Shown in pieces: positions 15,180 through 23,500 of a DNA stretch of 29,471 nt; the stretch's first letter is position 1; every line of letters begins with the position of its first letter. The stretch comes from Bacillota bacterium (GTDB lineage: Bacteria > Bacillota > UBA4882 > UBA8346): positions 1-29,471 of the forward strand of contig JAEYRX010000082.1 of assembly GCA_023435225.1 (NCBI GenBank). Direction: 5' to 3'. The notes under the pieces are model-generated. The model was not told the DNA's origin. It saw nothing but the letters and a program-made list of their open reading frames with translations, and did not search any database. The position numbers and the translations under genes are program-made.

Positions 15180-16798
15180 TTTCCGCCTCGCTTTTTGGAA
15201 TAATCACGCTTATTTTTTGGAGAAGGTTTGGAGATTAATTGAAACTCTTGCCGCTCCGGGTCATTCCAGCCAAAATTATACGGACGAAATAACATTGCCC
15301 ACCATGGAGCTCTGACGATAACATCTTTCAAATCGGTTGCAAAAAAAGGTGCTACCGGCGACAAGTAAGGGGCGCCGAATGAACGTAATGATGCAAGATG
15401 GATCAACAATCCCAATAATCCAATAATAACTCCGAAAGCGCCGAGGAAACCGGCCATTATCGTCAGGGCCACTCTTAAAAAAGCGCTTGCATCGGCTAAA
15501 GCCGGAATAACAAATGAAGCAATCGCGGTTAAAGCTACTACAATTACCATGGGAGCCCCTACCAATCCGGCTGATACCACCGCTTGCCCTATGACTAATG
15601 CGCCTACAATACTAACCGCCTGACCGATAGGTCGCGGCAACCTGATACCGGCTTCACGTAGGATCTCAAAGATTAAGCCCATACTCAAAGCCTCAATTAC
15701 TACCGGAAAAGGTAATCCCTCCCTGGAAGCCGCCAAAGTGACCAACAATGGTGTTGGTATCAACTCTTGATGAAATGAAAGTAAGGAAACATATATCGCT
15801 GGTAAAAGCGTACTTAAAACAAAAGCTATATAACGAACCCACCGGACCAGACTGCCGTAATAAGCCCGGGAATAATAATCTTCGGGACTTTGAAAAACCT
15901 CGATAAATAATATCGGAACAGTTAAAACAAACGGCGTTCCCGCCACTAAAATGGCTGCTCTTCCTTCTAATAATTTTCCCGCTACCGTATCCGGCCTTTC
16001 ACTCCTGGCTATGGTGGGGAAGATCGAAAAAGGAGCATCTTCGATAAATTCTTCAATGTATCCTGATTCTAAAATGGAGTCGGTATTAATCCTTTTTAAC
16101 CGTCGCTTGATCTCGGTTATCAGTTTATCATCCGCTATTCCTTTAATATACGCAATACACACATCCGTATTGGTTCGTTTACCGATGGACATTACTTCAA
16201 AGGTCAGATTGGAATTATGTATTTTGCGCCGTATCAGTGAAGTATTGGTCCGTAAAGTTTCGGTAAAACCTTCTCTGGGGCCCCGAACCACTACTTCGGA
16301 GGCCGGTTCTTCAATTGCTCTTTTTTCCCAACCTTGGGTACTGATTATTAAAGACTCATCAATTCCTTCAATCAATAAAACCGTATTACCGGATAGAATA
16401 CTATCAACTATTTTATCGATATTGCTTTTAATTTTAACCTCGCCGACCGGTATTACTTTTCTCTGAACAAGCGTTAACAAGTTTTCCGGTAAAAAAGAAT
16501 CCGTCTTTTTTGCTTCGGCTAATAACGGGCTTAGAATATCACGGTCAATTTGGCTTTTATCCGTTAAACCGTCAATATAAATAATTGCCGCACTTATTGC
16601 TTCTTTTTGACCAAAATTAAACTCCCTGATAATAATATCCGGGCTTTTCCCCAGCCGCTCCGAAATAGAGGCTAAGTTATAAGCCAACTTTTCCCCTAGA
16701 TTGTCCGGAGATTCATTTTGGGTATTCTCTTCTAAATTTTCCTGGTTCTCAACCATTAGACGCCATAATCTGTACTTTTGCCCAAATAAATGAAACAT
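15176..16798 (-). CDS. gerA-like: Spore germinant receptor A subunit
   Basis: A 540-residue protein of the GerA family. A soluble N-terminal part of about 290 residues includes the signature VVVRGPREGFTETLRTNTSLIRRKI. A membrane domain of about five segments follows (about 300-490), with FQSPEDYYSRAYYGSLVRW, LPFPVVIEALSMGLIFEILREAGIRLPRPIGQAVSIVGALVIGQAAV-like core and PFFATDLKD. The C-terminus is basic. The ATG at 16798 has AGGAAG and AAGAGG upstream. It is the first gene of the receptor operon, behind a probable sigma-G promoter, which fits expression in the late forespore. Confidence 0.95.
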   Translation of the reverse strand: MFHLFGQKYRLWRLMVENQENLEENTQNESPDNLGEKLAYNLASISERLGKSPDIIIREFNFGQKEAISAAIIYIDGLTDKSQIDRDILSPLLAEAKKTDSFLPENLLTLVQRKVIPVGEVKIKSNIDKIVDSILSGNTVLLIEGIDESLIISTQGWEKRAIEEPASEVVVRGPREGFTETLRTNTSLIRRKIHNSNLTFEVMSIGKRTNTDVCIAYIKGIADDKLITEIKRRLKRINTDSILESGYIEEFIEDAPFSIFPTIARSERPDTVAGKLLEGRAAILVAGTPFVLTVPILFIEVFQSPEDYYSRAYYGSLVRWVRYIAFVLSTLLPAIYVSLLSFHQELIPTPLLVTLAASREGLPFPVVIEALSMGLIFEILREAGIRLPRPIGQAVSIVGALVIGQAVVSAGLVGAPMVIVVALTAIASFVIPALADASAFLRVALTIMAGFLGAFGVIIGLLGLLIHLASLRSFGAPYLSPVAPFFATDLKDVIVRAPWWAMLFRPYNFGWNDPERQEFQLISKPSPKNKRDYSKKRGGK

Positions 16799-16833
16799 AT
16801 TCCTCTTCTTCCTAATAAAAATAAGTTTTTAGT

Positions 16834-16863
16834 TAGTATGGAAAAAGTAGCTATGAGATATAC
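16834..16863 (-). promoter_or_regulatory. Sigma-G-type promoter of the ger operon
   Basis: Read on the minus strand: GTATA, an 18-bp spacer, then CATACTA. Both match the forespore sigma-G consensus as described for Bacillus subtilis (GHATR and CATWHTA) with accepted spacing. It lies about 35 bp before the gerA-like start. GerA-family operons are known sigma-G targets, so site and gene content agree. Confidence 0.6.
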
Positions 16864-16999
16864 CAGTACTAAATTAGCCTTTGGATGCCGGAAGTGTAAA
16901 AGCTGTAAGATTGGAGGGGAAATTATTTTTGAGATAATATTAAACCAAGTGGAGACTATCATCGATAAATCGCGTTTGTGGTAATATGTTGAGTTCGAA

Positions 17000-17095
17000 G
17001 TTAGAAGTCTGAATCCTAAAGTCCGAAGTCTTAAATCTGAATTTAAAATTTTAACTTTCGACTTTTGACTTTTAACTCTTTATATTAAGCTCTAT
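17000..17095. repeat. Inverted 7-nt period arrays after yitT
   Basis: GAAGTTA, GAAGTCT, AAAGTCC and GAAGTCT units (about 17000-17035) face ACTTTCG, ACTTTTG and ACTTTTA units (about 17059-17083). The two halves are complementary and could form an imperfect hairpin about 10 bp after the yitT stop. The period of seven matches arrays elsewhere in the window, but the unit sequence differs. Confidence 0.6.
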
Positions 17096-17102
17096 ATTCT
17101 AT

Positions 17103-17993
17103 TTAAGTATTTTGGGTCTTCTCCTTGAATCCTTCCCCTAATACCTCGTGAACATCAGTTATGATAATAAAAGCCCGGGGATCGATACTATGAACCAGCT
17201 CTTTTAATTTAAACTCCTCAGCCCTGGAGATAACACAGAGAATGACTTCCTTAGTCTGAGTCGAATATAAACCTCTACCGAATAGACCGGTTGCTCCCCG
17301 CTGCAAGTCGGTTAATATTATCCGGCTTATCTCCTCTGCATTATTAGAGATAATAAAAGCGGCTTTGGCATAATCAAAACCTTCCAAGATAGCATCCAAA
17401 GCTTTACTGGTAATAAAAAGGGTAATAATGGCATATAAAGCCAACTCGGCGCTTTTAAAAACCAATCCTGCCAAAATGATTACCGCACTATCGAATAATA
17501 ATAAGGAATATCCAACCGAAATACCGGTAAAACGGTTTAAGAGTTGTGCCGCCAAGTCTGTCCCTCCGGTAGTTCCCCGGAAGCGAAAAGCTATTCCCAT
17601 CCCGATACCGGCGATGACACCGCCATATAATGAAGCTAACAAAGGTTCTTTTGTCAAGGGCATTAGATTAACTACCAAATCCCAAAACTGAATCATAATT
17701 GAGATAAAAGCGGCTCCAAACAAGGTTTTGGCGCCGAAACGAGGGCCAAAAACCCAAAGACAAGCTAAAAATAACGGAATGTTTAACATCAACATCGTCC
17801 AGGCTACCGGCCATTTCCATAAATAATAAAAAACTATAGCCAATCCGCTAACTCCACCGGCGGCAATTTTATTGGGGATTAACAGCCAGACTAAGGCCAG
17901 AGCGGTAATGGTTACTCCAATTAAAATTCCAATATAATCAATGATTTCCCGTCTAATAAAAACCCAATTTAAAACGGTTATTTTCTTGAACAT
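17103..17993 (-). CDS. YitT-family membrane protein
   Basis: A 296-residue protein with five or six membrane segments (YitT/DUF161 region, about 15-205) and a C-terminal soluble DUF2179 domain (about 215-285: AAFIISNNAEEISRIILTDLQRGATGLFGRGLYSTQTKEVILCVI...DPRAFIIITDVHEVLGEGF). Family motifs GGVSGLAIVFYY and FRGTTGGTDLAAQLLNRFTGISVG are present. The biochemical role of the family is unknown; transport has been suggested. It is the last gene of the wall-polymer cluster, 12 bp after tagA. Confidence 0.9.
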   Translation of the reverse strand: MFKKITVLNWVFIRREIIDYIGILIGVTITALALVWLLIPNKIAAGGVSGLAIVFYYLWKWPVAWTMLMLNIPLFLACLWVFGPRFGAKTLFGAAFISIMIQFWDLVVNLMPLTKEPLLASLYGGVIAGIGMGIAFRFRGTTGGTDLAAQLLNRFTGISVGYSLLLFDSAVIILAGLVFKSAELALYAIITLFITSKALDAILEGFDYAKAAFIISNNAEEISRIILTDLQRGATGLFGRGLYSTQTKEVILCVISRAEEFKLKELVHSIDPRAFIIITDVHEVLGEGFKEKTQNT

Positions 17994-18005
17994 CGATTCA
18001 CTTCC

Positions 18006-18737
18006 TTAGTCCATTCTTCTTAAGAACAAATTCCAGAACCGGAACAAATCCGGTAGTAATTTAAATTTCTCGGGATCTTGAAGCATCCGGTAACTCCATT
18101 CAATACCAACTCTTTTGGCCCATTTCGGCGCTTCCTTTTTTAATCCACTAAGGATATCAAAGGTTCCACCAACACCAATTCCCATTGTTCCCGGTAAAAA
18201 TTTTAAAACATCAGCCAGAAAAGTTTCCTGGTCCGGGGTACCCAGACCAACTAATAATAATCTGGGCTGTTTAGATCGAATTTCATCAATAATTTCCAGC
18301 CGGTTCAATACACTTTCATAGCCGTCCCTGATACCTTCAATTAAAACTCCCGGCCATGCTACCGGGATAATTTCACATAATTTTTTACTAACCCCCGGAG
18401 TACCTCCCAAAAAATAAACTGAATACCGTTTTATTGAACATATATCCAACAAATTTCTGGTTAATTCAACTCCGGTAAACCTTTCCAAATTATCATAACC
18501 TCTTTTTTTAAGGGCTAATAAGATTCCATAACCATCAATCATAATTAAATCGGCTTTTTTTATACTTTCTTCCAAGGATAAATTTCGCAAAGCTGTAATC
18601 AACATAACAGCGTTTAGAGTTACAACCTGATATGATTTGGACGGTTTCGCCAACCACTCGTTGAGAATTGTCATAATTTGAGAGTTATTTCCCAATTCAA
18701 TCGGAATATCTTGCAAATAGGCTATTTTTCTCTTCAT
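18006..18737 (-). CDS. WecG/TagA/CpsF-family glycosyltransferase
   Basis: A 243-residue GT26 enzyme. TagA from Gram-positive bacteria adds N-acetylmannosamine to lipid-linked GlcNAc as the second step of wall-polymer linkage synthesis. Conserved parts seen are VVTLNAVMLITA (with the Thr-Asn pair), LIMIDGYGILLA (the catalytic-type Asp), VYFLGGTPGVSKKL, LLLVGLGTPDQE, GVGGTFDILSG and the C-terminal EWSYRMLQDPEKFKLL appendage that docks to the membrane. It lies between csaB and yitT with gaps under 20 bp. The sugar and acceptor here are not known. Confidence 0.92.
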   Translation of the reverse strand: MKRKIAYLQDIPIELGNNSQIMTILNEWLAKPSKSYQVVTLNAVMLITALRNLSLEESIKKADLIMIDGYGILLALKKRGYDNLERFTGVELTRNLLDICSIKRYSVYFLGGTPGVSKKLCEIIPVAWPGVLIEGIRDGYESVLNRLEIIDEIRSKQPRLLLVGLGTPDQETFLADVLKFLPGTMGIGVGGTFDILSGLKKEAPKWAKRVGIEWSYRMLQDPEKFKLLPDLFRFWNLFLRRMD

Positions 18738-18755
18738 TGACCAAACTTTACCACT

Positions 18756-19826
18756 TTACATAATAAATTTTTTCAAAATAAGTTGATTTTCATAAGCCCG
18801 GGTTTGCCAAAAAGACAATTGGGCTTCCCATGGTTTCTTTTCATTAGACGGTTGATATAAGTAGGTTAAGATCCGGTTTCCTAAAGTCAACCACTCCATT
18901 TTGGTTGCCGGGCGTAGAAACGGAACACCTAGTTGTAAGCAAAAGCCCTCGATTTTGGGATCCATTGCCAAACCATAACAGGGTATTTTCTGAATTACCG
19001 CTGCCACCAAACCATGGAGCCTAGCGCTGACTACTAAGTCTAACCCTCCGATAACCTGTTGAAATTCTTCCCACCGGCTTTGAACAGGTAACATGGTGAG
19101 ATTTAATTGAACGGCCAATTCCTTTAGAAAGGCCGGATCCCGTTTCTCCATCGGTAGCAAATAAAGTTCTACATTTTGATCCCAACTTAAGCATTCAAGT
19201 AGTTGCTTCCAAAATTTTTTCTTTAGAAACCCTGTTTTTTGAATAATTAAACCCAATTTTAAACGCTTTTCCGTCTGATAATTGCGCCAAAAAGAATTTA
19301 CTACTTCCGGAGAAAGCTGATTTAATAGCAGTAAAGGCTCTGCAGTGATAAAAATTTCCGGTTTCCGGACGTTTAATTCAGCCAGAGTAATAATTGACAA
19401 CCGGTCCCTAACCGTTATCAGATCAACTTTCGATAATACCCATCCCGCCAATAATTTACCGATTTTTGAACGCAGCGGTCCTATACCTTGACCATACATC
19501 ATTATGCGAACTTTTAACAGTTTAGCAAGGCAGACCAGAGTAGAATAATAAAAGAGACTTCGTAAACTGGTTCGATCCTGAAACAGACTGCCTCCCCCAC
19601 CAATTAAGAGATCGGCTTCTCTAAGCGAAAGAATGATATCAAAAAAATGAAATTTCCCAACCGCGGATACCTTTAGTTTTTTCTCCGTCTCCTCCGGGGT
19701 TGCGGTAATTACGGTAATATCAGCTTTACGATTTAACAGGCGTATATAAGAGACCAATTCCCGCAAATTGGTCTCATCACCTATATTACCACATCCATAA
19801 TAACCAAAAATAACGAATCCTTTCAT
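18756..19826 (-). CDS. csaB: Polysaccharide pyruvyl transferase CsaB
   Basis: A 356-residue enzyme that transfers pyruvate from PEP to a sugar of the secondary cell-wall polymer. Pyruvylated polymer is the ligand of SLH domains, which anchor S-layer and other surface proteins. The family start FVIFGYYGCGNIGDETNL is intact, as are LLIGGGGSLFQD, MYGQGIGPLRS, VRDRLS and the C-terminal VSARLHGLVAAVIQKIPCYGLAMDPKIEGF. It sits next to tagA and an O-antigen-ligase-family protein, a common csaB neighbourhood in clostridia. It predicts SLH-domain proteins elsewhere in the genome. Confidence 0.95.
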   Translation of the reverse strand: MKGFVIFGYYGCGNIGDETNLRELVSYIRLLNRKADITVITATPEETEKKLKVSAVGKFHFFDIILSLREADLLIGGGGSLFQDRTSLRSLFYYSTLVCLAKLLKVRIMMYGQGIGPLRSKIGKLLAGWVLSKVDLITVRDRLSIITLAELNVRKPEIFITAEPLLLLNQLSPEVVNSFWRNYQTEKRLKLGLIIQKTGFLKKKFWKQLLECLSWDQNVELYLLPMEKRDPAFLKELAVQLNLTMLPVQSRWEEFQQVIGGLDLVVSARLHGLVAAVIQKIPCYGLAMDPKIEGFCLQLGVPFLRPATKMEWLTLGNRILTYLYQPSNEKKPWEAQLSFWQTRAYENQLILKKFIM

Positions 19827-19863
19827 TACGACGAGTACTCCTCATTTAAGATTCAGCTTTAAA

Positions 19864-21243
19864 TTAATTTTGAGCCAAGTTCAAAGAGACAGTTAATCCG
19901 GCAAAAAGCCAAAAATAACCGGAAATCAACTGGCTTTCAAACCAGCTTTCAAACAATCCGTAGCCTAAGAACATTATCACAATTACCATACAACTCCGGC
20001 CTAAGCCCTGAACCAGACTAATTTTTTGAAAAAAATGTTTAACCCAAAATATAAACACACCCAAACTAAAAATACCATTCTCCAACCAAAGTTGCAGATA
20101 TAATTGATGACTGTGATCTGCCGGTGTTAATCCATTTTGGAACCAGGGATATATTTTAGAAAAACTCCCGGGACCGGCTCCCCATAGCCAAAAAGCCGCT
20201 ATTGCTTTAATGGTTCCTTCCCATATCCGGAAACGGTACCGTAGTGAGGAATCATTCCATAATAGTAAAGGTAAGCTTCGAGCTTTCAGTGCTTCGAGAG
20301 CAAATAACAGTAGTAAAAAGGCTCCTACAATTAACCACTTTTTCCCTGCCGGATTTCTCCAGTATTTAGCTATTAAAAAAAAAGTTCCCAAAATCCAGGC
20401 AATCCGGGAGTAAGTTAAATACAGCGATAATAATGTTAAAAATCCTATAAATATCAAAAAGAGCCTTCGATATCCGGTAAACTCTTTTAAAAGAAAGCTG
20501 ACTAAGATTAAATTAGATAATAAATATAATCCATAAGTATTAGGGTTTGTAAAAAGGGAATAAACACGGAGAGTAATTACCCTGCTCTGCTCTTCACTTA
20601 ACCAACCTGATGGAGTCGGTATCCCGGCCCATTGCTGCAGTAAACCGAGAACTAACCAAATTAAACTGGAGCAAACTAAGTATAAGATTAATCTACGTGA
20701 ATATCCGGGAGAAAACTTTCCTACCAACCAAAATAATATTAAATATGTACCATACCTGCTAAGATATAACCAACCGGAGTTTAGCGAGGAGCTAAAAACA
20801 GCGCTGATAAGCAAGGCCAACCATAAAAAGGAACTTACAACTGTCAAGGGATTTTGATTCTTTTCCCTGCCTGATAAGTTGATTAAAAAAGCTACCGGTA
20901 TTAAAATTAGCCATCCCCAAACTTTGAATACCGGAACTATAGCCATACAAATGATACCTATGGCTTCAAAAACCGGTTTCCATCCGGAGATCCCATAATA
21001 ATTAACTTTTGATTTAAAGGCAAATAATTCTTTTTCGAGAAAATCAACAAACTTCCTTAAGCGCGAAATTTGCCGGATTATGATTACTCTTTGTTTCAAC
21101 CAAAATATTAGAAGCTTCAAAGTTTGAAACCATCGAAACAATCCTGATTTATAAAATTGTTGCCTTATAAATCTAAAGCTCCCAACAATACGGTTAAAAT
21201 AAAAAAAAGAAACAACCCTAAAAACTGTACTATTAGCGAACAT
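19864..21243 (-). CDS. O-antigen ligase/polymerase family membrane protein
   Basis: A 459-residue protein with about ten membrane segments and a Wzy_C (O-antigen ligase) core. Such enzymes join or polymerise lipid-linked glycans at the outer face of the membrane. Key parts are FTNPNTYGLYLL (about 231-242), LTYSRIAWILGTFFL with Arg280, the GAGPGSF motif, and DHSHQLYLQLWLENGIFSLG with His379. This matches the conserved His region of WaaL-type ligases. The N-terminal 80 residues are an extra basic, partly amphipathic extension with a coiled-coil look. The ATG at 21243 overlaps the upstream DUF4330 gene by 11 bp and has only a weak ribosome site, so coupling is likely. Its place by csaB suggests wall-polymer ligation or polymerisation. 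Confidence 0.85.
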   Translation of the reverse strand: MFANSTVFRVVSFFYFNRIVGSFRFIRQQFYKSGLFRWFQTLKLLIFWLKQRVIIIRQISRLRKFVDFLEKELFAFKSKVNYYGISGWKPVFEAIGIICMAIVPVFKVWGWLILIPVAFLINLSGREKNQNPLTVVSSFLWLALLISAVFSSSLNSGWLYLSRYGTYLILFWLVGKFSPGYSRRLILYLVCSSLIWLVLGLLQQWAGIPTPSGWLSEEQSRVITLRVYSLFTNPNTYGLYLLSNLILVSFLLKEFTGYRRLFLIFIGFLTLLSLYLTYSRIAWILGTFFLIAKYWRNPAGKKWLIVGAFLLLLFALEALKARSLPLLLWNDSSLRYRFRIWEGTIKAIAAFWLWGAGPGSFSKIYPWFQNGLTPADHSHQLYLQLWLENGIFSLGVFIFWVKHFFQKISLVQGLGRSCMVIVIMFLGYGLFESWFESQLISGYFWLFAGLTVSLNLAQN

Positions 21244-21739
21244 TGGTTTTTACTTTCAAGTATTCAATCTCACCGGATATTGAGCTATAAAGAGTGTGAG
21301 CCCTTAATTTATCCCCGACTCTTACCGCCAGTTTCCCAAGATAAACTCCGGTTCGGGCCGGTCCTGTTACAATCCGGGCTTTGTTTTTCAACATTAATCT
21401 TAGATCCAGATTGATCGGTGATTGGGAGATCATCAAACGGTCGTTGTTTTTTAGTATAATCTCCGCTGATATGGCCTTGACGGTATAAATCTTGCCAAGA
21501 TAAGCGTTTGACCCATCGGCAAATAGATCTTGGCCGACTGCTATACTATTAACTAAATAAGGTGGAATATCTCTTATCAGCAAACCGATAGTTACCGGTG
21601 TTTTTTTTAAATCCAGCGGCGCCGGACGATAATCAGCCAATATTTTAATACCTAAAATGAACAAGAGCATAATAACGATTAAATCTAGCAAATTGATTAA
21701 ACCAAAAAATCTCCCCTGTTCATCAATGAATTTTCCCAA
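21233..21739 (-). CDS. DUF4330-like membrane-anchored protein
   Basis: A 168-residue protein with a charged N-terminus (GKFIDEQGRFFGLINLLD), one transmembrane segment at about 18-35, and an external beta-rich domain. The opening is characteristic of DUF4330 proteins, which are often found beside csaB or exopolysaccharide genes in Firmicutes. Function is unknown; a role in export or assembly of the polymer is an inference. The start is TTG with GGAGGG 7 nt upstream. It is the first gene of the cluster that continues to yitT. Confidence 0.75.
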   Translation of the reverse strand: MGKFIDEQGRFFGLINLLDLIVIMLLFILGIKILADYRPAPLDLKKTPVTIGLLIRDIPPYLVNSIAVGQDLFADGSNAYLGKIYTVKAISAEIILKNNDRLMISQSPINLDLRLMLKNKARIVTGPARTGVYLGKLAVRVGDKLRAHTLYSSISGEIEYLKVKTNVR

Positions 21740-21807
21740 AAACTATCCCTCCCACGGTTATTTTAACCAGAAGAGAGATTTGGCATTAGTATATCAACAT
21801 TTATTTA

Positions 21808-21847
21808 GGCACAGAAACTCAGAGAAATTCCTCTGCGTCTCTGTGCC
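21808..21847. repeat. Palindromic GGCACAGA...TCTGTGCC hairpin after gatB
   Basis: Stem GGCACAGA/TCTGTGCC, extended inward by CAGAG/CTCTG with two mismatches, loop AAATTC; about 17 paired positions. It lies 21 bp after the gatB stop and before the DUF4330 gene. There is no strong T-run, so it is a poor classic terminator. It may be a dispersed palindromic repeat or an RNA 3'-end stabiliser. Confidence 0.6.
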
Positions 21848-21867
21848 TCTGTGGCATAATTATTAAT

Positions 21868-23334
21868 TTACTTTTTTGAAAGTTCTTTTTTCAGCAATTC
21901 ATTCACAACCCCCGGGTTGGCCCGGCCTTTGGTCTCTTTCATCATTTGCCCAATTAAAAATTTCAAAGCTTGTTCTTTACCGGCCTGATAATCGGTTACC
22001 GATTGCGGATTAGCTTCGATAATCCGGCCGGCAATTGCCTCAAGTTCACCGGTATCGCTGATTTGGACCAAACCCTTTTCCTTAACTATTGTTTCCGGGT
22101 CTTTTCCGGTAAAGAACATCTCTTCAAATACAGTTTTGGCGATTTTACCACTGATAGTCCCGGCTTCAATCAACCGTAACATTTTGGCTAATCCGACCGG
22201 CTGTATTTTTAAAGCTGAAAATTCTATCCGTTCCTGATTTAGCAACCGGGATAACTCTCCCATTACCCAATTGCCGACTAATTTCGGTTGATTATACTCG
22301 GAGACCGTCTCTTCAAAGAAATCAGCCATTTCCCGGCTGCTGCTGATTAAACCGGCATCGTATTCGGGAAGGCCCCAAACTTCCAGATAACGTTTCCGCC
22401 GGGAATCAGGCATCTCCGGTAACCGAAGGCGCAATTCTTCAACCCGGTCTTGCTCAATAATCACCGGTGCCAGATCCGGTTCAGGGAAATACCGGTAGTC
22501 GCTGGCTTCTTCCTTGGAACGCATAAAGACGGTAACTCCTTTGTTCTCATCCCAAGTCCGGGTCTGCTTGACCATTTTTTCACCGTTATCCAACAGTTTA
22601 GCCTGCCGTTCCGCTTCATACTCCAAGGCGGCCTGAACCGACCGGAAAGAGTTCATATTTTTAATCTCGGCCAAAACTCCAAACTCTTTTTGGCCTTTGG
22701 GGCGTAATGATATATTGGCATCACAACGTAAAGAACCTTCTTCCATCTTGCAATCGGAAATCCCCGTATATAATAATAAAGTCTTTAACTTCTCCAAATA
22801 ATCCTTGGCTTCTTTCGGCGAACGCAGATCCGGAGCGCCGACAATCTCGATTAACGGTATACCGCAACGGTTATAATCCTGCATTGAATAATCGGAGTCC
22901 AAAATTCCGGTGCCGGAATGTACTGTTTTACCGGCTTCTTCTTCCAAATGCACTCTAATTATACCAACTTTTTTGGTGGGTCCGGATTCCTCATTATCCA
23001 CCGGAATCTCAATCCAGCCATCCTTACAAAAAGGCAGATCGTATTGGGAGATCTGATAGGCTTTGGGCAGATCCGGATAAAAATATTGTTTCCGGTCAAA
23101 CTTACTAAAATGGGATATTTGGCAATTTAAGGCCAACCCGGCGATAATCGTATATTCCAGCGCTTGTTCATTTAACACCGGTAAAACCCCCGGTAGTCCC
23201 AGACAGACCGGACAAACTTGCGTATTGGGTTCACCACCGAACTCGGTAGTACAATTACAAAAAATCTTCGATTTGGTCTTCAGTTCCGCATGAACCTCCA
23301 ACCCGATAACTATCTCATAATCCGTTAAAGGCAT
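21868..23334 (-). CDS. gatB: Asp-tRNA(Asn)/Glu-tRNA(Gln) amidotransferase subunit B
   Basis: A 488-residue subunit of GatCAB, which amidates misacylated Glu-tRNA(Gln) and Asp-tRNA(Asn). GatB binds the tRNA and activates the acyl group with ATP. The N-terminus (YEIVIGLEVHAELKTKSKIFC), the zinc-ligand cysteines in FCNCTTEFG and TQVCPVCLG, SDYRYFPEPDLAP and the C-terminal tail domain are intact. The start was set at 23334, where GGAGG lies 10 nt upstream. An in-frame ATG at 23403 would add 23 residues encoded entirely by the upstream repeat and is rejected. A 166-bp repeat-bearing spacer separates it from gatA. Confidence 0.97.
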   Translation of the reverse strand: MPLTDYEIVIGLEVHAELKTKSKIFCNCTTEFGGEPNTQVCPVCLGLPGVLPVLNEQALEYTIIAGLALNCQISHFSKFDRKQYFYPDLPKAYQISQYDLPFCKDGWIEIPVDNEESGPTKKVGIIRVHLEEEAGKTVHSGTGILDSDYSMQDYNRCGIPLIEIVGAPDLRSPKEAKDYLEKLKTLLLYTGISDCKMEEGSLRCDANISLRPKGQKEFGVLAEIKNMNSFRSVQAALEYEAERQAKLLDNGEKMVKQTRTWDENKGVTVFMRSKEEASDYRYFPEPDLAPVIIEQDRVEELRLRLPEMPDSRRKRYLEVWGLPEYDAGLISSSREMADFFEETVSEYNQPKLVGNWVMGELSRLLNQERIEFSALKIQPVGLAKMLRLIEAGTISGKIAKTVFEEMFFTGKDPETIVKEKGLVQISDTGELEAIAGRIIEANPQSVTDYQAGKEQALKFLIGQMMKETKGRANPGVVNELLKKELSKK

Positions 23335-23350
23335 TTGTAAATTCCCTCCA

Positions 23351-23437
23351 GATCCCTTGCCCTTTAAAAGGGAAACCACCATCCTTCGCTGCCGAAAACC
23401 CACAACGCCAGACTAATACCCTTTAAGGGATAGGGTC
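23351..23437. repeat. Palindromic ACCCTATCCC module upstream of gatB
   Basis: Read on the minus strand it begins GACCCTATCCCTTAAAGGG, passes through TAGTCTGGCGTTGTGG and GCGAAGGATGGTGGTTTCCC, and ends CTTTTAAAGGGCAAGGGATC. The ends are imperfect inverted repeats and each is internally palindromic. It is very similar to 24984-25072. It lies about 17 bp before the gatB start codon and so sits in the intercistronic mRNA. Confidence 0.85.
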
Positions 23438-23469
23438 GCTTTTAGACATTCATTTCTTCTAAAAGATTC

Positions 23470-23498
23470 TCCATTCTCAATTGTCAATTCTCAATTTA
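23470..23498. repeat. Heptanucleotide array after gatA
   Basis: Plus-strand units ATTCTCA, ATTGTCA and ATTCTCA in tandem (ATTCTCAATTGTCAATTCTC core). This is the same unit as the hisA-hisF arrays. It lies directly after the gatA stop and before the palindromic module, the same order as in the gatC-gatA spacer. Confidence 0.75.
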
Positions 23499-23500
23499 TT

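Larger units (their letters stand above)
16799..17102. other. Intergenic region between the ger operon and yitT
   Basis: About 300 bp without a firm gene. It holds the ger promoter (16834-16863) and, at about 17000-17090, a short-period repeat block after yitT. An open frame on the plus strand (16838-16984, 48 codons) carries a GCRKCKSCK motif but has no ribosome site and overlaps the ger promoter, so it is not called a gene. Confidence 0.55.

Noticed and set aside
23335..23403. N-terminal extension of gatB
   Set aside because: It is encoded by the palindromic repeat module, and family homology begins only at the ATG at 23334, which has its own ribosome site.
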